Positions 56,197 through 64,000 of a stretch of DNA of 64,000 bases are shown piece after piece. The DNA comes from an uncultured Bacteroidota bacterium (GTDB taxonomy: Bacteria; Bacteroidota; Bacteroidia; Bacteroidales; F082), in NCBI GenBank assembly GCA_913009685.1, contig CAJVXP010000001.1, positions 1 through 64,000 of the forward strand. The letters run 5' to 3'. Made by a program: the position numbers and the translations under genes. Within the stretch, counting starts at the first letter, position 1. Every line of letters begins with the position of its first letter. The notes below the pieces were generated by a model. That model was not told the DNA's origin, did no database searches, and was given only the letters and a program-made list of their open reading frames with translations.

Positions 56197-56916
56197 TTAC
56201 TTGTATAATATAAAAACAGCAGGCTTTTTGTTAAGGTCTGCTGTTTCTTTTTTCCAGCCGGCCATGTTGCGGGTAATAATTTTTTCGGTTGGCAGAGTCA
56301 GATCGCAAGCCACACACAGCAGGGTTTGCGGTTTGCAGGTTTTTATCAGGCTCTTGAGCATCTTGTTATTTCTGAAAGGTGTTTCGATAAACAGCTGGCT
56401 GACACCTTTACGCCAGATGTCCTGTTCCAATTCGCGAATCTTTTTTACACGTTGATTTTGCTCAATGGGCAAATAACCATGAAAACAAAACTGCTGTCCG
56501 TTGAATCCGGAAGCCATAAGTGCCAGAATAATTGAGTTAGGTCCTACAAGCGGGACAACACGGATATTTTTCCGGTGTGCAATATTTACAACCACAGCGC
56601 CGGGATCAGCTACTGCCGGAGTTCCTGCATCAGACAAAACACCAATGTCTTCACCGTTTTCGGCCGGATGTAAAAAAGAATCTACTGTTTCCACAGCAGT
56701 ATGTTTGTTCAGTTCAAAAAACTGCATTTCATCAATGGGAAGCGGATGGCCGGTTTTTTTGATAAACCGCCGGGCAACGCGGATGTTTTCCACAATAAAC
56801 ACCCTGATATGATGTAAAATTTCGTTGTTATAAGCAGGAATGACCTGCGAAATGCTTTCGTTGCTTCCCAAAGTTACAGGGAAAAGATAGAGTGTTCCTT
56901 TTTTTGATTTTGTCAT
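56197..56916 (-). CDS. SAM-dependent tetrapyrrole-methylase-fold methyltransferase (RsmI-like)
   Basis: GTLYLFPVTLGSNES ... ENIRVARRFIKKTG ... DIGVLSDAGTPAVADPGAVVVNIAHRKNIRVVPLVGPNSIILALMASGFNGQQFCFHGYLP; start assigned to MTKSKKG (56916). Confidence 0.9.
   Translation of the reverse strand: MTKSKKGTLYLFPVTLGSNESISQVIPAYNNEILHHIRVFIVENIRVARRFIKKTGHPLPIDEMQFFELNKHTAVETVDSFLHPAENGEDIGVLSDAGTPAVADPGAVVVNIAHRKNIRVVPLVGPNSIILALMASGFNGQQFCFHGYLPIEQNQRVKKIRELEQDIWRKGVSQLFIETPFRNNKMLKSLIKTCKPQTLLCVACDLTLPTEKIITRNMAGWKKETADLNKKPAVFILYK
56214..56250 (+). terminator. terminator for slyD-like gene located inside the 3' coding end of the convergent RsmI-like gene
   Basis: AAACAGCAG-gctttttgttaaggt-CTGCTGTTT followed by CTTTTTT. 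Confidence 0.7.
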
Positions 56917-56926
56917 TGCTGAAAGT

Positions 56927-57874
56927 TTATTGCCAGGGCAGATGATCCAAATCCACATTGCCACCCGAAAGGATAATCCCTGCTCTCTTTCCTTTCACAT
57001 CAATTTTTCCTTCTAAAACTGCCGCCAGCGGGACAGCGGAAGAAGGCTCCACCACAATCTTCATTCGCTCAAAAATCAGACGCATGGCTTCTAAAATACT
57101 CCTCTCTTCCACTGTTACAATATCAGCGGCAAACTCGCGAATGATGGGAAATGTCAGTTTTCCGAGGGAGGTGAGCAGACCATCGGCTATGGTTTTTGGA
57201 TGAACGCTGGGAACAAATTTCCCGGATTTAAAAGAACGGAAAGCATCGTCGGCGCCGGTAGGTTCACAGGCTATCACACGGGTTGCCGGAGAAAAATAAT
57301 GCGCAGACAGCGCCGTTCCGCTGAGCAATCCGCCACCACCCACAGGACACAGAATAATGTCCGGAGCAGGCTGCTCTTCCAACAGTTCCATGGCAGCTGT
57401 AGCCTGACCTTCAATCACTTTCAGATTATCATACGAATGAATCTCCACGGCATGAGTTTCCGCAATTACCCGTTTCAATGTGGACACTCTCGCCTCGAGA
57501 GTGGGTTTGCAGAAAGTAATTACCCCGCCATAACCTTTCACCGCATCAATTTTCACACGCGGTGCATTTTCGGGCATCACAATATAGGCCGGGATTTTGC
57601 GCAAAGCAGCTGCCCGGGCCAATGCCTGGGCATGATTGCCCGAAGAGTGGGTAGCCACACCCTTTGACACTTCCGGTTCGTCAAGGGAAAACACTGCATT
57701 TATCGCACCTCTCGATTTAAAAGCACCCGCTTTTTGAAAATTTTCACACTTAAAAAAGAATTCGGATTCAAACCTGTTGTCGAAAAAAGCAGATTGTAAA
57801 ACCGGTGTCCGATGAATACCAAAAGCTATCCGGTGTGCTGCAGCTTCTATCTGGCCTCGGGTAGGATATACCAT
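56927..57874 (-). CDS. PLP-dependent threonine dehydratase / serine racemase-like enzyme
   Basis: FFKCENFQKAGAFKSRGAINAVFSL; THSSGNHAQALARAAALRKIPAYIVMPENAPRVKIDAVKGYGG; PVGGGGLLSGTALSAHYF. Confidence 0.93.
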   Translation of the reverse strand: MVYPTRGQIEAAAHRIAFGIHRTPVLQSAFFDNRFESEFFFKCENFQKAGAFKSRGAINAVFSLDEPEVSKGVATHSSGNHAQALARAAALRKIPAYIVMPENAPRVKIDAVKGYGGVITFCKPTLEARVSTLKRVIAETHAVEIHSYDNLKVIEGQATAAMELLEEQPAPDIILCPVGGGGLLSGTALSAHYFSPATRVIACEPTGADDAFRSFKSGKFVPSVHPKTIADGLLTSLGKLTFPIIREFAADIVTVEERSILEAMRLIFERMKIVVEPSSAVPLAAVLEGKIDVKGKRAGIILSGGNVDLDHLPWQ

Positions 57875-57881
57875 ATTTCTT

Positions 57882-58349
57882 TTAATCGTTATCTACAGAC
57901 TTTGCCAATTCCACAATTTTATCCGTAGCTTTATCCAACAACCCAAAAATAACCTCACAATCCTGCATATCAGTTTGGTAAGGATCGGGGACAGTTATAT
58001 TATTCCCGATTTCCAGAATATTCAGCAGATAATCCACTCTGGCTTTCTGTTCATCCGTCTTGGCAAGAGACATAACATCGCGGTAATTTTTGGTATCCAT
58101 GACATAAATTTTGTCAAAAAGTTTGAAATCTTCCTTCTGGAATATTCTTGCCACACCTTCCGTAGCATAACCGTATTTACGTGCTGTATTCACTACTTTT
58201 TCATCAGGAGGCTCATTGATATTAAACGATTCGAATCCGGCAGAATCCACCTCTCCTTTTACGTTATTTTCTTTGAATTTTTTTTTCAGAATGGCTTCAG
58301 CCAACGGGGAACGGCATACATTTCCTAAATCTACAAATAACACGTTCAT
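57882..58349 (-). CDS. low molecular weight protein-tyrosine phosphatase
   Basis: NVLFVDLGNVCRSPLAEAILKKKF; VPDPYQTDMQDCEVIFGLL; the usual CxxxxCRS active-site Cys position reads D (FVDLGNVCRS). Confidence 0.85.
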   Translation of the reverse strand: MNVLFVDLGNVCRSPLAEAILKKKFKENNVKGEVDSAGFESFNINEPPDEKVVNTARKYGYATEGVARIFQKEDFKLFDKIYVMDTKNYRDVMSLAKTDEQKARVDYLLNILEIGNNITVPDPYQTDMQDCEVIFGLLDKATDKIVELAKSVDND

Positions 58350-58480
58350 ATGCTTAAGTTTTGGTTAAGATTTTGCCCCAAGTTACAAAAATTTTCTGAC
58401 GTAAAGGCAATCCTGACACAGGATTTGCAAAAAAACCCACGAAGTTTCTCTTTGCATGAAATATTTTTAGCACCGACTGC

Positions 58481-59920
58481 TTACAGTTTCAGCTTTTTAT
58501 CAATTTCATCTACATAAATGCGGAACCGGCGGTCGGTTTCAATAAGATTATTCACAGTACGACAGGCATGCAAAACAGTGGCGTGGTCCTTATTACCACA
58601 CTGTAAGCCAATGGTAGCCAACGAATTTTTCGTATGCTTTTTTGAAAAAAACATGGCCAGCTGTCGCGCCTGTACAATTTCTCTTTTTCTGGTTTTTGAG
58701 TTTATCAAATCCAACGAGATATTAAAATAATCACATACAACTTTTTGAATGTAATCAATAGAGATTTCTCTCGTGGTATTTTTCACAAACTTATCAATCA
58801 TCTGCTTGGCCAGATCAAGTGTAATCGTCTTTTTATTTAACGAAGCCTGAGCAAGGATAGAAATCAATGACCCCTCCATCTCACGAATATTTGTGGTGAT
58901 GCTGTAAGCGAGATATTCAATCACCTCGTATGGCATTTCAATACCGTCAGTATAGAGACGCTTCTGCAGGATAGCAATCCGGGTTTCCAGATCGGGAACC
59001 TGCAGGTCGGCAGCCAGTCCCCATTTAAAACGCGACAACAGGCGAGGCTCCATGCCTTTTAATTCAACAGGTGGTTTATCTGATGTGAGAATAATCTGCT
59101 TATGATTTTGATGTAGATGATTAAAAACATGAAAGAAAATATCCTGGGTTTTTTCTTTTCCGGCAAGGAATTGAATATCGTCCAGAATCAGGACATCAAT
59201 CATCTGATAAAAATGTACAAAGTCGTTTTGGTTATTGTTTCTGACCGAGTCGATAAACTGGTTAATAAATTGTTCCGTTTGTAAATAGAGAACGATTTTA
59301 TCCGGAAAATTGTCTTTTACCTGCAGACCTATTGCATGAACAAGGTGTGTTTTTCCCAAGCCTACCGGGCTATAAATCAGAAGCGGATTAAAAGCTGTTT
59401 TCCCCGGATTTTCGGCCACAGCCCAACCGGCCGAACGTGCCAGACGGTTGCAATCACCTTCCACAAAGTTATCAAAAGAATAAGACTCTACCAACTGCGA
59501 TTCAATATTAAGCTTTTTAAGCCCCGGAATAATAAACGGATTAGGAATTTCGCGTGAACGGCCTCTATTCAAATCAATGGGCATGTTTACCGGCTTGTTT
59601 TTCAAGTCTCTACGCTTGGTTGCCGGGTAATTAACCGTTATCGGTTTCTTTCTGCCAAACTGCGAATTATCCATAATGATACTGTACTCAAGTCGTCCGG
59701 AGGGCCCCATTTCGCGCTTAATAGTTTTCCTCAACAAGTTAATGTAATGGTCTTCGAGCCACTCATAAAAAAACTGACTGGGTACCTGAACAACTAAAAT
59801 ATTATTTTCAACTTTTAATGGAACAATAGGTTCAAACCAGGTTTTGAAACTTTGGTAGGGAATGTTATCTTTTATTACGGCGAGACATTTTTCCCAAACC
59901 TCATTATGTTTTTTTTTCAT
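58481..59920 (-). CDS. dnaA: chromosomal replication initiator protein DnaA
   Basis: YSFDNFVEGDCNRLARSAGWAVAENPGKTAFNPLLIYSPVGLGKTHLVHAIG; DVLILDDIQFLAGKEKTQ; QLAMFFSKKHTKNSLATIGLQCGNKDHATVLHA. Confidence 0.98.
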   Translation of the reverse strand: MKKKHNEVWEKCLAVIKDNIPYQSFKTWFEPIVPLKVENNILVVQVPSQFFYEWLEDHYINLLRKTIKREMGPSGRLEYSIIMDNSQFGRKKPITVNYPATKRRDLKNKPVNMPIDLNRGRSREIPNPFIIPGLKKLNIESQLVESYSFDNFVEGDCNRLARSAGWAVAENPGKTAFNPLLIYSPVGLGKTHLVHAIGLQVKDNFPDKIVLYLQTEQFINQFIDSVRNNNQNDFVHFYQMIDVLILDDIQFLAGKEKTQDIFFHVFNHLHQNHKQIILTSDKPPVELKGMEPRLLSRFKWGLAADLQVPDLETRIAILQKRLYTDGIEMPYEVIEYLAYSITTNIREMEGSLISILAQASLNKKTITLDLAKQMIDKFVKNTTREISIDYIQKVVCDYFNISLDLINSKTRKREIVQARQLAMFFSKKHTKNSLATIGLQCGNKDHATVLHACRTVNNLIETDRRFRIYVDEIDKKLKL

Positions 59921-59935
59921 TCGTTGGTAAAGTTT

Positions 59936-59963
59936 TTATCAACAATTAATCCTTTTATTAACA
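59936..59963. promoter_or_regulatory. two DnaA-box-like 9-mers upstream of dnaA
   Basis: TTATCAACA (59936-59944) and TTATTAACA (59955-59963), same orientation, 19 bp apart. Confidence 0.5.
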
Positions 59964-60140
59964 ACTAAATTACAATCCGCTAAAAATCAAGCTAAAATAC
60001 AACCCGGACTCTTCTCATAATTTCTTAACAAAGAAATAACATATCCGGTGCAAAAAAAAGAGGAATACCTATTGACTTTTATCTTTTTTTATTGTAAATG
60101 GTGCAAGCTTGTCTCAAAAACGGAAACCGCTGTCCTTCTA

Positions 60141-60746
60141 CTACTTCACCGTTAATCCGTATATTCTTTTAAATTTTTCAGCAACGGTCTTCTCCTTGTT
60201 TCTTTCCACTGCAACAACCAGTTCGCATCGAAGAGCAAAATCCTGCTTTAAAATATGCAACTTCTCATCTTTTACCAATCGCATCACCCGATTCATTAGC
60301 GAATAATCGAAAAAGAGTGTCATACTACGTGAAATGACAGTAACAACTACTTCTGCCTGCTCAATGGCCTCCCGCGCAGCTGTTTTATAGGCACGAATCA
60401 GCCCGGCAACTCCAAGCTTCGTTCCGCCAAAATAACGAATAACCACCACAAGTACATCAAAAAGCTCCGCCGAAAGAATCTGATTCAAAATAGGCTTGCC
60501 TGCCGTCCCCGAAGGTTCGCCATCATCACTGCTCCTGAAAAATTCATTTTCCGGCTGAATGCGAAAGGCATAGCAATGATGCAGGGCATCGTGATACTCC
60601 TTTTTCATTTGCAAAAGATACTCTTTAGCTTCCTCCTCACGCTCCACATGAAAAACACGGGCAATAAACTTACTCCCCTTATCCTTATAACATCCCTCCG
60701 AACTGCCTTTTATGGTTTTATACTGATCCGATTCCCGCATGCTCAA
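60141..60746 (-). CDS. YigZ/IMPACT family protein
   Basis: GSKFIARVFHVEREEEAKEYLLQMKKEYHDALHHCYAFRI ... SSDDGEPSGTAGKPILNQILSAELFDVLVVVIRYFGGTKLGVAGLIRAY. Confidence 0.95.
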   Translation of the reverse strand: MSMRESDQYKTIKGSSEGCYKDKGSKFIARVFHVEREEEAKEYLLQMKKEYHDALHHCYAFRIQPENEFFRSSDDGEPSGTAGKPILNQILSAELFDVLVVVIRYFGGTKLGVAGLIRAYKTAAREAIEQAEVVVTVISRSMTLFFDYSLMNRVMRLVKDEKLHILKQDFALRCELVVAVERNKEKTVAEKFKRIYGLTVK

Positions 60747-61268
60747 AAATATAAAATTTTACAGGTACAATAAGGTGAAAACACGAATAGGTTTACAAAA
60801 AATCACTAAAAAGCTCCTGATACCATAAAATGGGCTCTGTGTTGTTTATTGTGGGTATATCAGGATGTCTTGGTGCCGTGTAAGGAAAAAATGTCAAAAA
60901 ATTCCAAATAACAAAGAGACAAATAACAAATAAATCCCAATATTCAATGTCAAAATATTCAAATTTTAGCATGAATAAAAATACATATAACTGTAATTCA
61001 AAGCGTAAAGAAGGTTTATGATACATACATTTATAATTCTCATTTTCATACGGTTTCGGTTATTGATTTTTGATGCATTGGTGATTATTTGGCTTTTGTG
61101 GATTGTTATTTGTTATTTCAAAAATGCACTCCACGCAAAACGACATAGAACCATAAAATGTTAGTTGGCCTGATTGTTTCCTGAAAACATGAATATAATT
61201 TTTAATTTTGTCAGATTCTATTTCTTTCGGGGAAACCGGCAGCTGCATATTTTGGTTACCCGTCACAA

Positions 61269-63137
61269 TTGAAAAGGCATATGAAAAAACTTTTCTTTAT
61301 TCTTTTAATCTGTTTTTACCCGTTTTTTACGATGGCACAATTGCAAATCCAGGGTAAGCCTGCCGCTTTGCAGTTTGGACTGAAAAACGCAGCTCCCGTT
61401 GTAAATATTAATGCAGCACCATTGAAAAAAAATCTTATCCGGAAAAACACCACTGCGCCGCAGCCGTTATTTGCCGGATATACCGTCACGCTGGAAGGGA
61501 ATGTACTGCAAAAAGGAGTGTGGGAACAGCTGCCCCGTGGAAATTATGTTTGGCGGCTTGAAATTCGGATGAACGGAGCTTCCGCGCTCAACCTTTATTT
61601 ACGGAATGTTCATCTCGGGCAAAACGACCGACTTTATATATATAATTCCCGCAAAAATCAGATACTCGGCGCTTTTAGCACCCAAAACAACGGAAATGAA
61701 ATGGGAACGGCTTATCTTTTGGGAAATAACCTGGTTGTAGAACTGGACAGCCCTGAAAAATACGGAAAGCTGCCTTTTCAGCTGTCAAGCATTGGAAATA
61801 TTACCGATCATCCGGAAAGCGGGCTGAAAGATTTTGGCGATGCAGGTAGTTGTGAGGTTCCCGTGAACTGTCCTGAAGGCGAGCGTTACCAAAAGCAGAA
61901 AAGAGGCGTGGCACGTATTCTTTTAAAAGATGGTAGCGGGCTGTATTGGTGCACCGGTTCGCTGATAAACGATACGAAAAACGATGGAAAATCCTATTTT
62001 CTGACTGCCAACCATTGCGGCGATGGCGCCACGACTGCCGATTATGCACAATGGGTTTTTTATTTCAATTATGAATCGCCCGATTGCAGCCGCCCGGCCA
62101 CCGAACCGGCAAATCATTCTCTTTCGGGCGCTAAGCTGCTCGCTTCTGCCAACTATAACGGGGGTTCTGATCTTAAGCTTTTGTTACTGAAAGATAAAGT
62201 ACCTTATTCGTACAAACCCTATTTTAACGGTTGGGACCGTAGCGGAAACGGAAGTAACAACGGGGTAGTCATTCACCAGCCTGAGGGCGACATAAAAATG
62301 ATTTCCACATACATTACGCCGCTTGTTCCCATTGCTTATTACGGAGCTGTAACCGACCTTAATGCTGATTTCTGGAGAGTAAAATGGGCAGCTACCATAT
62401 CGGGACATGGCGTTACCGAGGGTGGCTCTTCCGGCGCTCCGCTCTTTAACAGCAATGGCCTGATTATAGGAACGCTTACCGGTGGCGATGCCTCGTGTAG
62501 CACACCAAATTCGCCCGACTATTTCGGCCGGTTTAGCAAACATTGGGATGCCAACGGTGCCGATTCTACCCGACAGTTGAAATACTGGTTAGACAAAGCG
62601 AAGACAGCTTATGTTATGATTCCGGGGTTTGACCCGCTGGCAACACAGGCCTTTGCCGATTTCTCCCCGGATGTGAATAAAACGCCTGTTGGCGGAACGA
62701 TTCAATTCACTGACCTGTCCACAGGCCCCGTTTCGAGCTATCATTGGGAATTCAACGGAGGAGATCCAGCCACTTCCGATACCAAAATACCGCCGCCTGT
62801 CCGGTATGTCAAAACGGGAACTTTTCAGGTAAAACTATTGGTAACATCTGCCGGCGGCAACAGCACAAAGATCGATTCCGTTTCCGTCCTTCCGGTGGTC
62901 TATCCCAACCCCACCAAAGACGGACGTATTCACATCCTGCTGGGAAGTTACAGGGAAGATGATATTTCCGTTGCCGTTTATGACATTCTGGGACGGAGGC
63001 TGGATGTCTTCAAACCGCAGTTTGGCCGTAATGATGTGATGCTTCAGCTACCGTATAATCAAAACGGATTATATATTATTCAGCTGACAATCAAAGGTGT
63101 TACCAATACATATAAAGTTTTTAATTATCACAAATAG
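61269..63137 (+). CDS. trypsin-like (lysyl endopeptidase-like) secreted serine protease with PKD-like domain and T9SS type A sorting domain
   Basis: YWCTGSLINDTKNDGKSYFLTANHCG; GHGVTEGGSSGAPLFNSNGLIIGTLTGGDASC; PKD SSYHWEFNGGDPATSDTKIPPPVRYVKTGTFQVKLLVTSAGG; VYPNPTKDGRIHI ... VFNYHK. Confidence 0.92.
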   Translation: MKRHMKKLFFILLICFYPFFTMAQLQIQGKPAALQFGLKNAAPVVNINAAPLKKNLIRKNTTAPQPLFAGYTVTLEGNVLQKGVWEQLPRGNYVWRLEIRMNGASALNLYLRNVHLGQNDRLYIYNSRKNQILGAFSTQNNGNEMGTAYLLGNNLVVELDSPEKYGKLPFQLSSIGNITDHPESGLKDFGDAGSCEVPVNCPEGERYQKQKRGVARILLKDGSGLYWCTGSLINDTKNDGKSYFLTANHCGDGATTADYAQWVFYFNYESPDCSRPATEPANHSLSGAKLLASANYNGGSDLKLLLLKDKVPYSYKPYFNGWDRSGNGSNNGVVIHQPEGDIKMISTYITPLVPIAYYGAVTDLNADFWRVKWAATISGHGVTEGGSSGAPLFNSNGLIIGTLTGGDASCSTPNSPDYFGRFSKHWDANGADSTRQLKYWLDKAKTAYVMIPGFDPLATQAFADFSPDVNKTPVGGTIQFTDLSTGPVSSYHWEFNGGDPATSDTKIPPPVRYVKTGTFQVKLLVTSAGGNSTKIDSVSVLPVVYPNPTKDGRIHILLGSYREDDISVAVYDILGRRLDVFKPQFGRNDVMLQLPYNQNGLYIIQLTIKGVTNTYKVFNYHK

Positions 63138-63142
63138 CCATT

Positions 63143-63841
63143 ATGCCACGACAATACCAGCATCTTTTTTTCGACCTTGACCGTACTTTGTGGGATTTTG
63201 ACAAGAGTTCCCTCGAAGCTTTTGAAGAGATTTTCAAAAAACATCAGCTTGCCGCAAAAGGAATTGACAATCCGGAAAAATTTCACAAAAAATACAGTGC
63301 ACATAATCGAAAGCTGTGGAATCTTTACCGCGAGGGAATTCTGGAAAAGAATATCCTCCGATGGAAACGTTTTTACCTGACTTTGCTCGATTACGATATC
63401 GATGATAAAATCCTGGCAGAAAAAATGGGCACGGATTATGTGGAAATCAGTCCCCGGAAAGTAAATTTATTTCCGCATGTTTTGGAAACGTTAGAGTACC
63501 TTGCCCCAAAATATCATCTTCACCTTATTACCAACGGCTTTCAGGAGGTACAACAGGTGAAAATCAAAGTGTCGGGGATGGATAAATATTTTGAAGAGCT
63601 GATTACCTCGGAAGAAGCCGGCGTGAAAAAACCTGACCCCCGGATATTTTATTATGCTTTTGGTAAGACTGGTGCACTTGCCGATGAAAGTCTTATGATA
63701 GGCGATGATTACCCTGTTGATATTGAGGGGGCCCGGCAGGTGGGAATGGATCAGGTGTTTTTTGACCCCGACGGCATCTCTAATGAGAACAATTGTACTT
63801 ATAAAGTTGATGATTTGTTATCTTTATGCAAAATTTTGTAG
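63143..63841 (+). CDS. YjjG-family HAD nucleotidase
   Basis: YQHLFFDLDRTLWDFDKSSLEAFEEIF; HLITNGFQEVQQVKIKVSGMDKYFEELITSEEAGVKKPDPRIFYYAF; MIGDDYPVDIEGARQVGMDQVFFDP. Confidence 0.95.
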   Translation: MPRQYQHLFFDLDRTLWDFDKSSLEAFEEIFKKHQLAAKGIDNPEKFHKKYSAHNRKLWNLYREGILEKNILRWKRFYLTLLDYDIDDKILAEKMGTDYVEISPRKVNLFPHVLETLEYLAPKYHLHLITNGFQEVQQVKIKVSGMDKYFEELITSEEAGVKKPDPRIFYYAFGKTGALADESLMIGDDYPVDIEGARQVGMDQVFFDPDGISNENNCTYKVDDLLSLCKIL

Positions 63842-63958
63842 AAAGCTGAAACGGCTTCAAGGAGCAAGGGTAATCTAAAAAAACCAGCAATATGAAACGT
63901 TATCCCTTTTTTTTCGTTAAAGAATTAGTATAGTGGAAATAATTTTAAAATATGTGCC

Positions 63959-64000
63959 ATGAAAAAAAATCTACACATCTTTCGGAAAATAAGTTTTTTA
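63959..64000 (+). CDS. 5' end of a further gene (probable secreted protein), truncated by window end
   Basis: ATG at 63959 then MKKNLHIFRKISFL, a signal-peptide-like start. Confidence 0.4.
   Translation, partial: MKKNLHIFRKISFL

Noticed and set aside
59921-60140. Calling the dnaA upstream region the chromosomal origin
   Set aside because: Only two approximate DnaA boxes and an AT-rich stretch; without whole-chromosome skew this cannot be supported.
4371-64000. Numerous small opposite-strand ORFs in the track (e.g. 20970-21401, 23030-23527, 28056-28673, 35428-35934, 54786-55409)
   Set aside because: All overlap confidently identified genes on the other strand and have compositions expected of shadow frames.

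Overview
The window is a mostly housekeeping chromosomal segment from a Bacteroidetes (Bacteroidales-like) bacterium. The lineage call rests on T9SS type-A CTDs, TAnnTTTG promoter boxes, the bamD-rpoZ-coaBC-DUF4835 gene order, and Bacteroidetes-type families such as DUF5606 and LruC. About 50 protein-coding genes are recognisable: truncated nifJ/PFOR, gdhA, mltG, frr, ftsE, msbA-like, pruA, egtD-like, fabI, ffh, folD, queE, a PorE-like OmpA protein, dapA, a serine palmitoyltransferase-like enzyme, bamD, rpoZ, coaBC, a TonB receptor behind a TPP riboswitch, pyrD, a three-gene histidine-kinase cluster, fabG, a Ste24-like protease, a sugar transferase, an ABC transporter plus serine-protease operon, an rsmI-like gene, dnaA, and T9SS-secreted peptidases. 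I saw no rRNA, tRNA, CRISPR array, intact transposase or prophage. The non-coding sequence is the most interesting part. It holds two TIR-bounded MITE-like elements: one lies between two divergent promoters, and the other has a 4-bp TSD and supplies the pyrD stop codon. It also holds a dispersed intergenic repeat family with a nested perfect palindrome, a perfect 14-bp-arm palindrome at the 5' end of a kinase operon, a TPP riboswitch with a candidate expression platform, and several structured intergenic segments. The best candidate for an uncharacterised protein system is the TPR-HK / TPR-PAS-HK / REC-HK cluster, which lacks an obvious DNA-binding output. A weaker candidate is the ABC transporter plus lipoprotein serine-protease operon. 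All calls are by eye; no database search was run.
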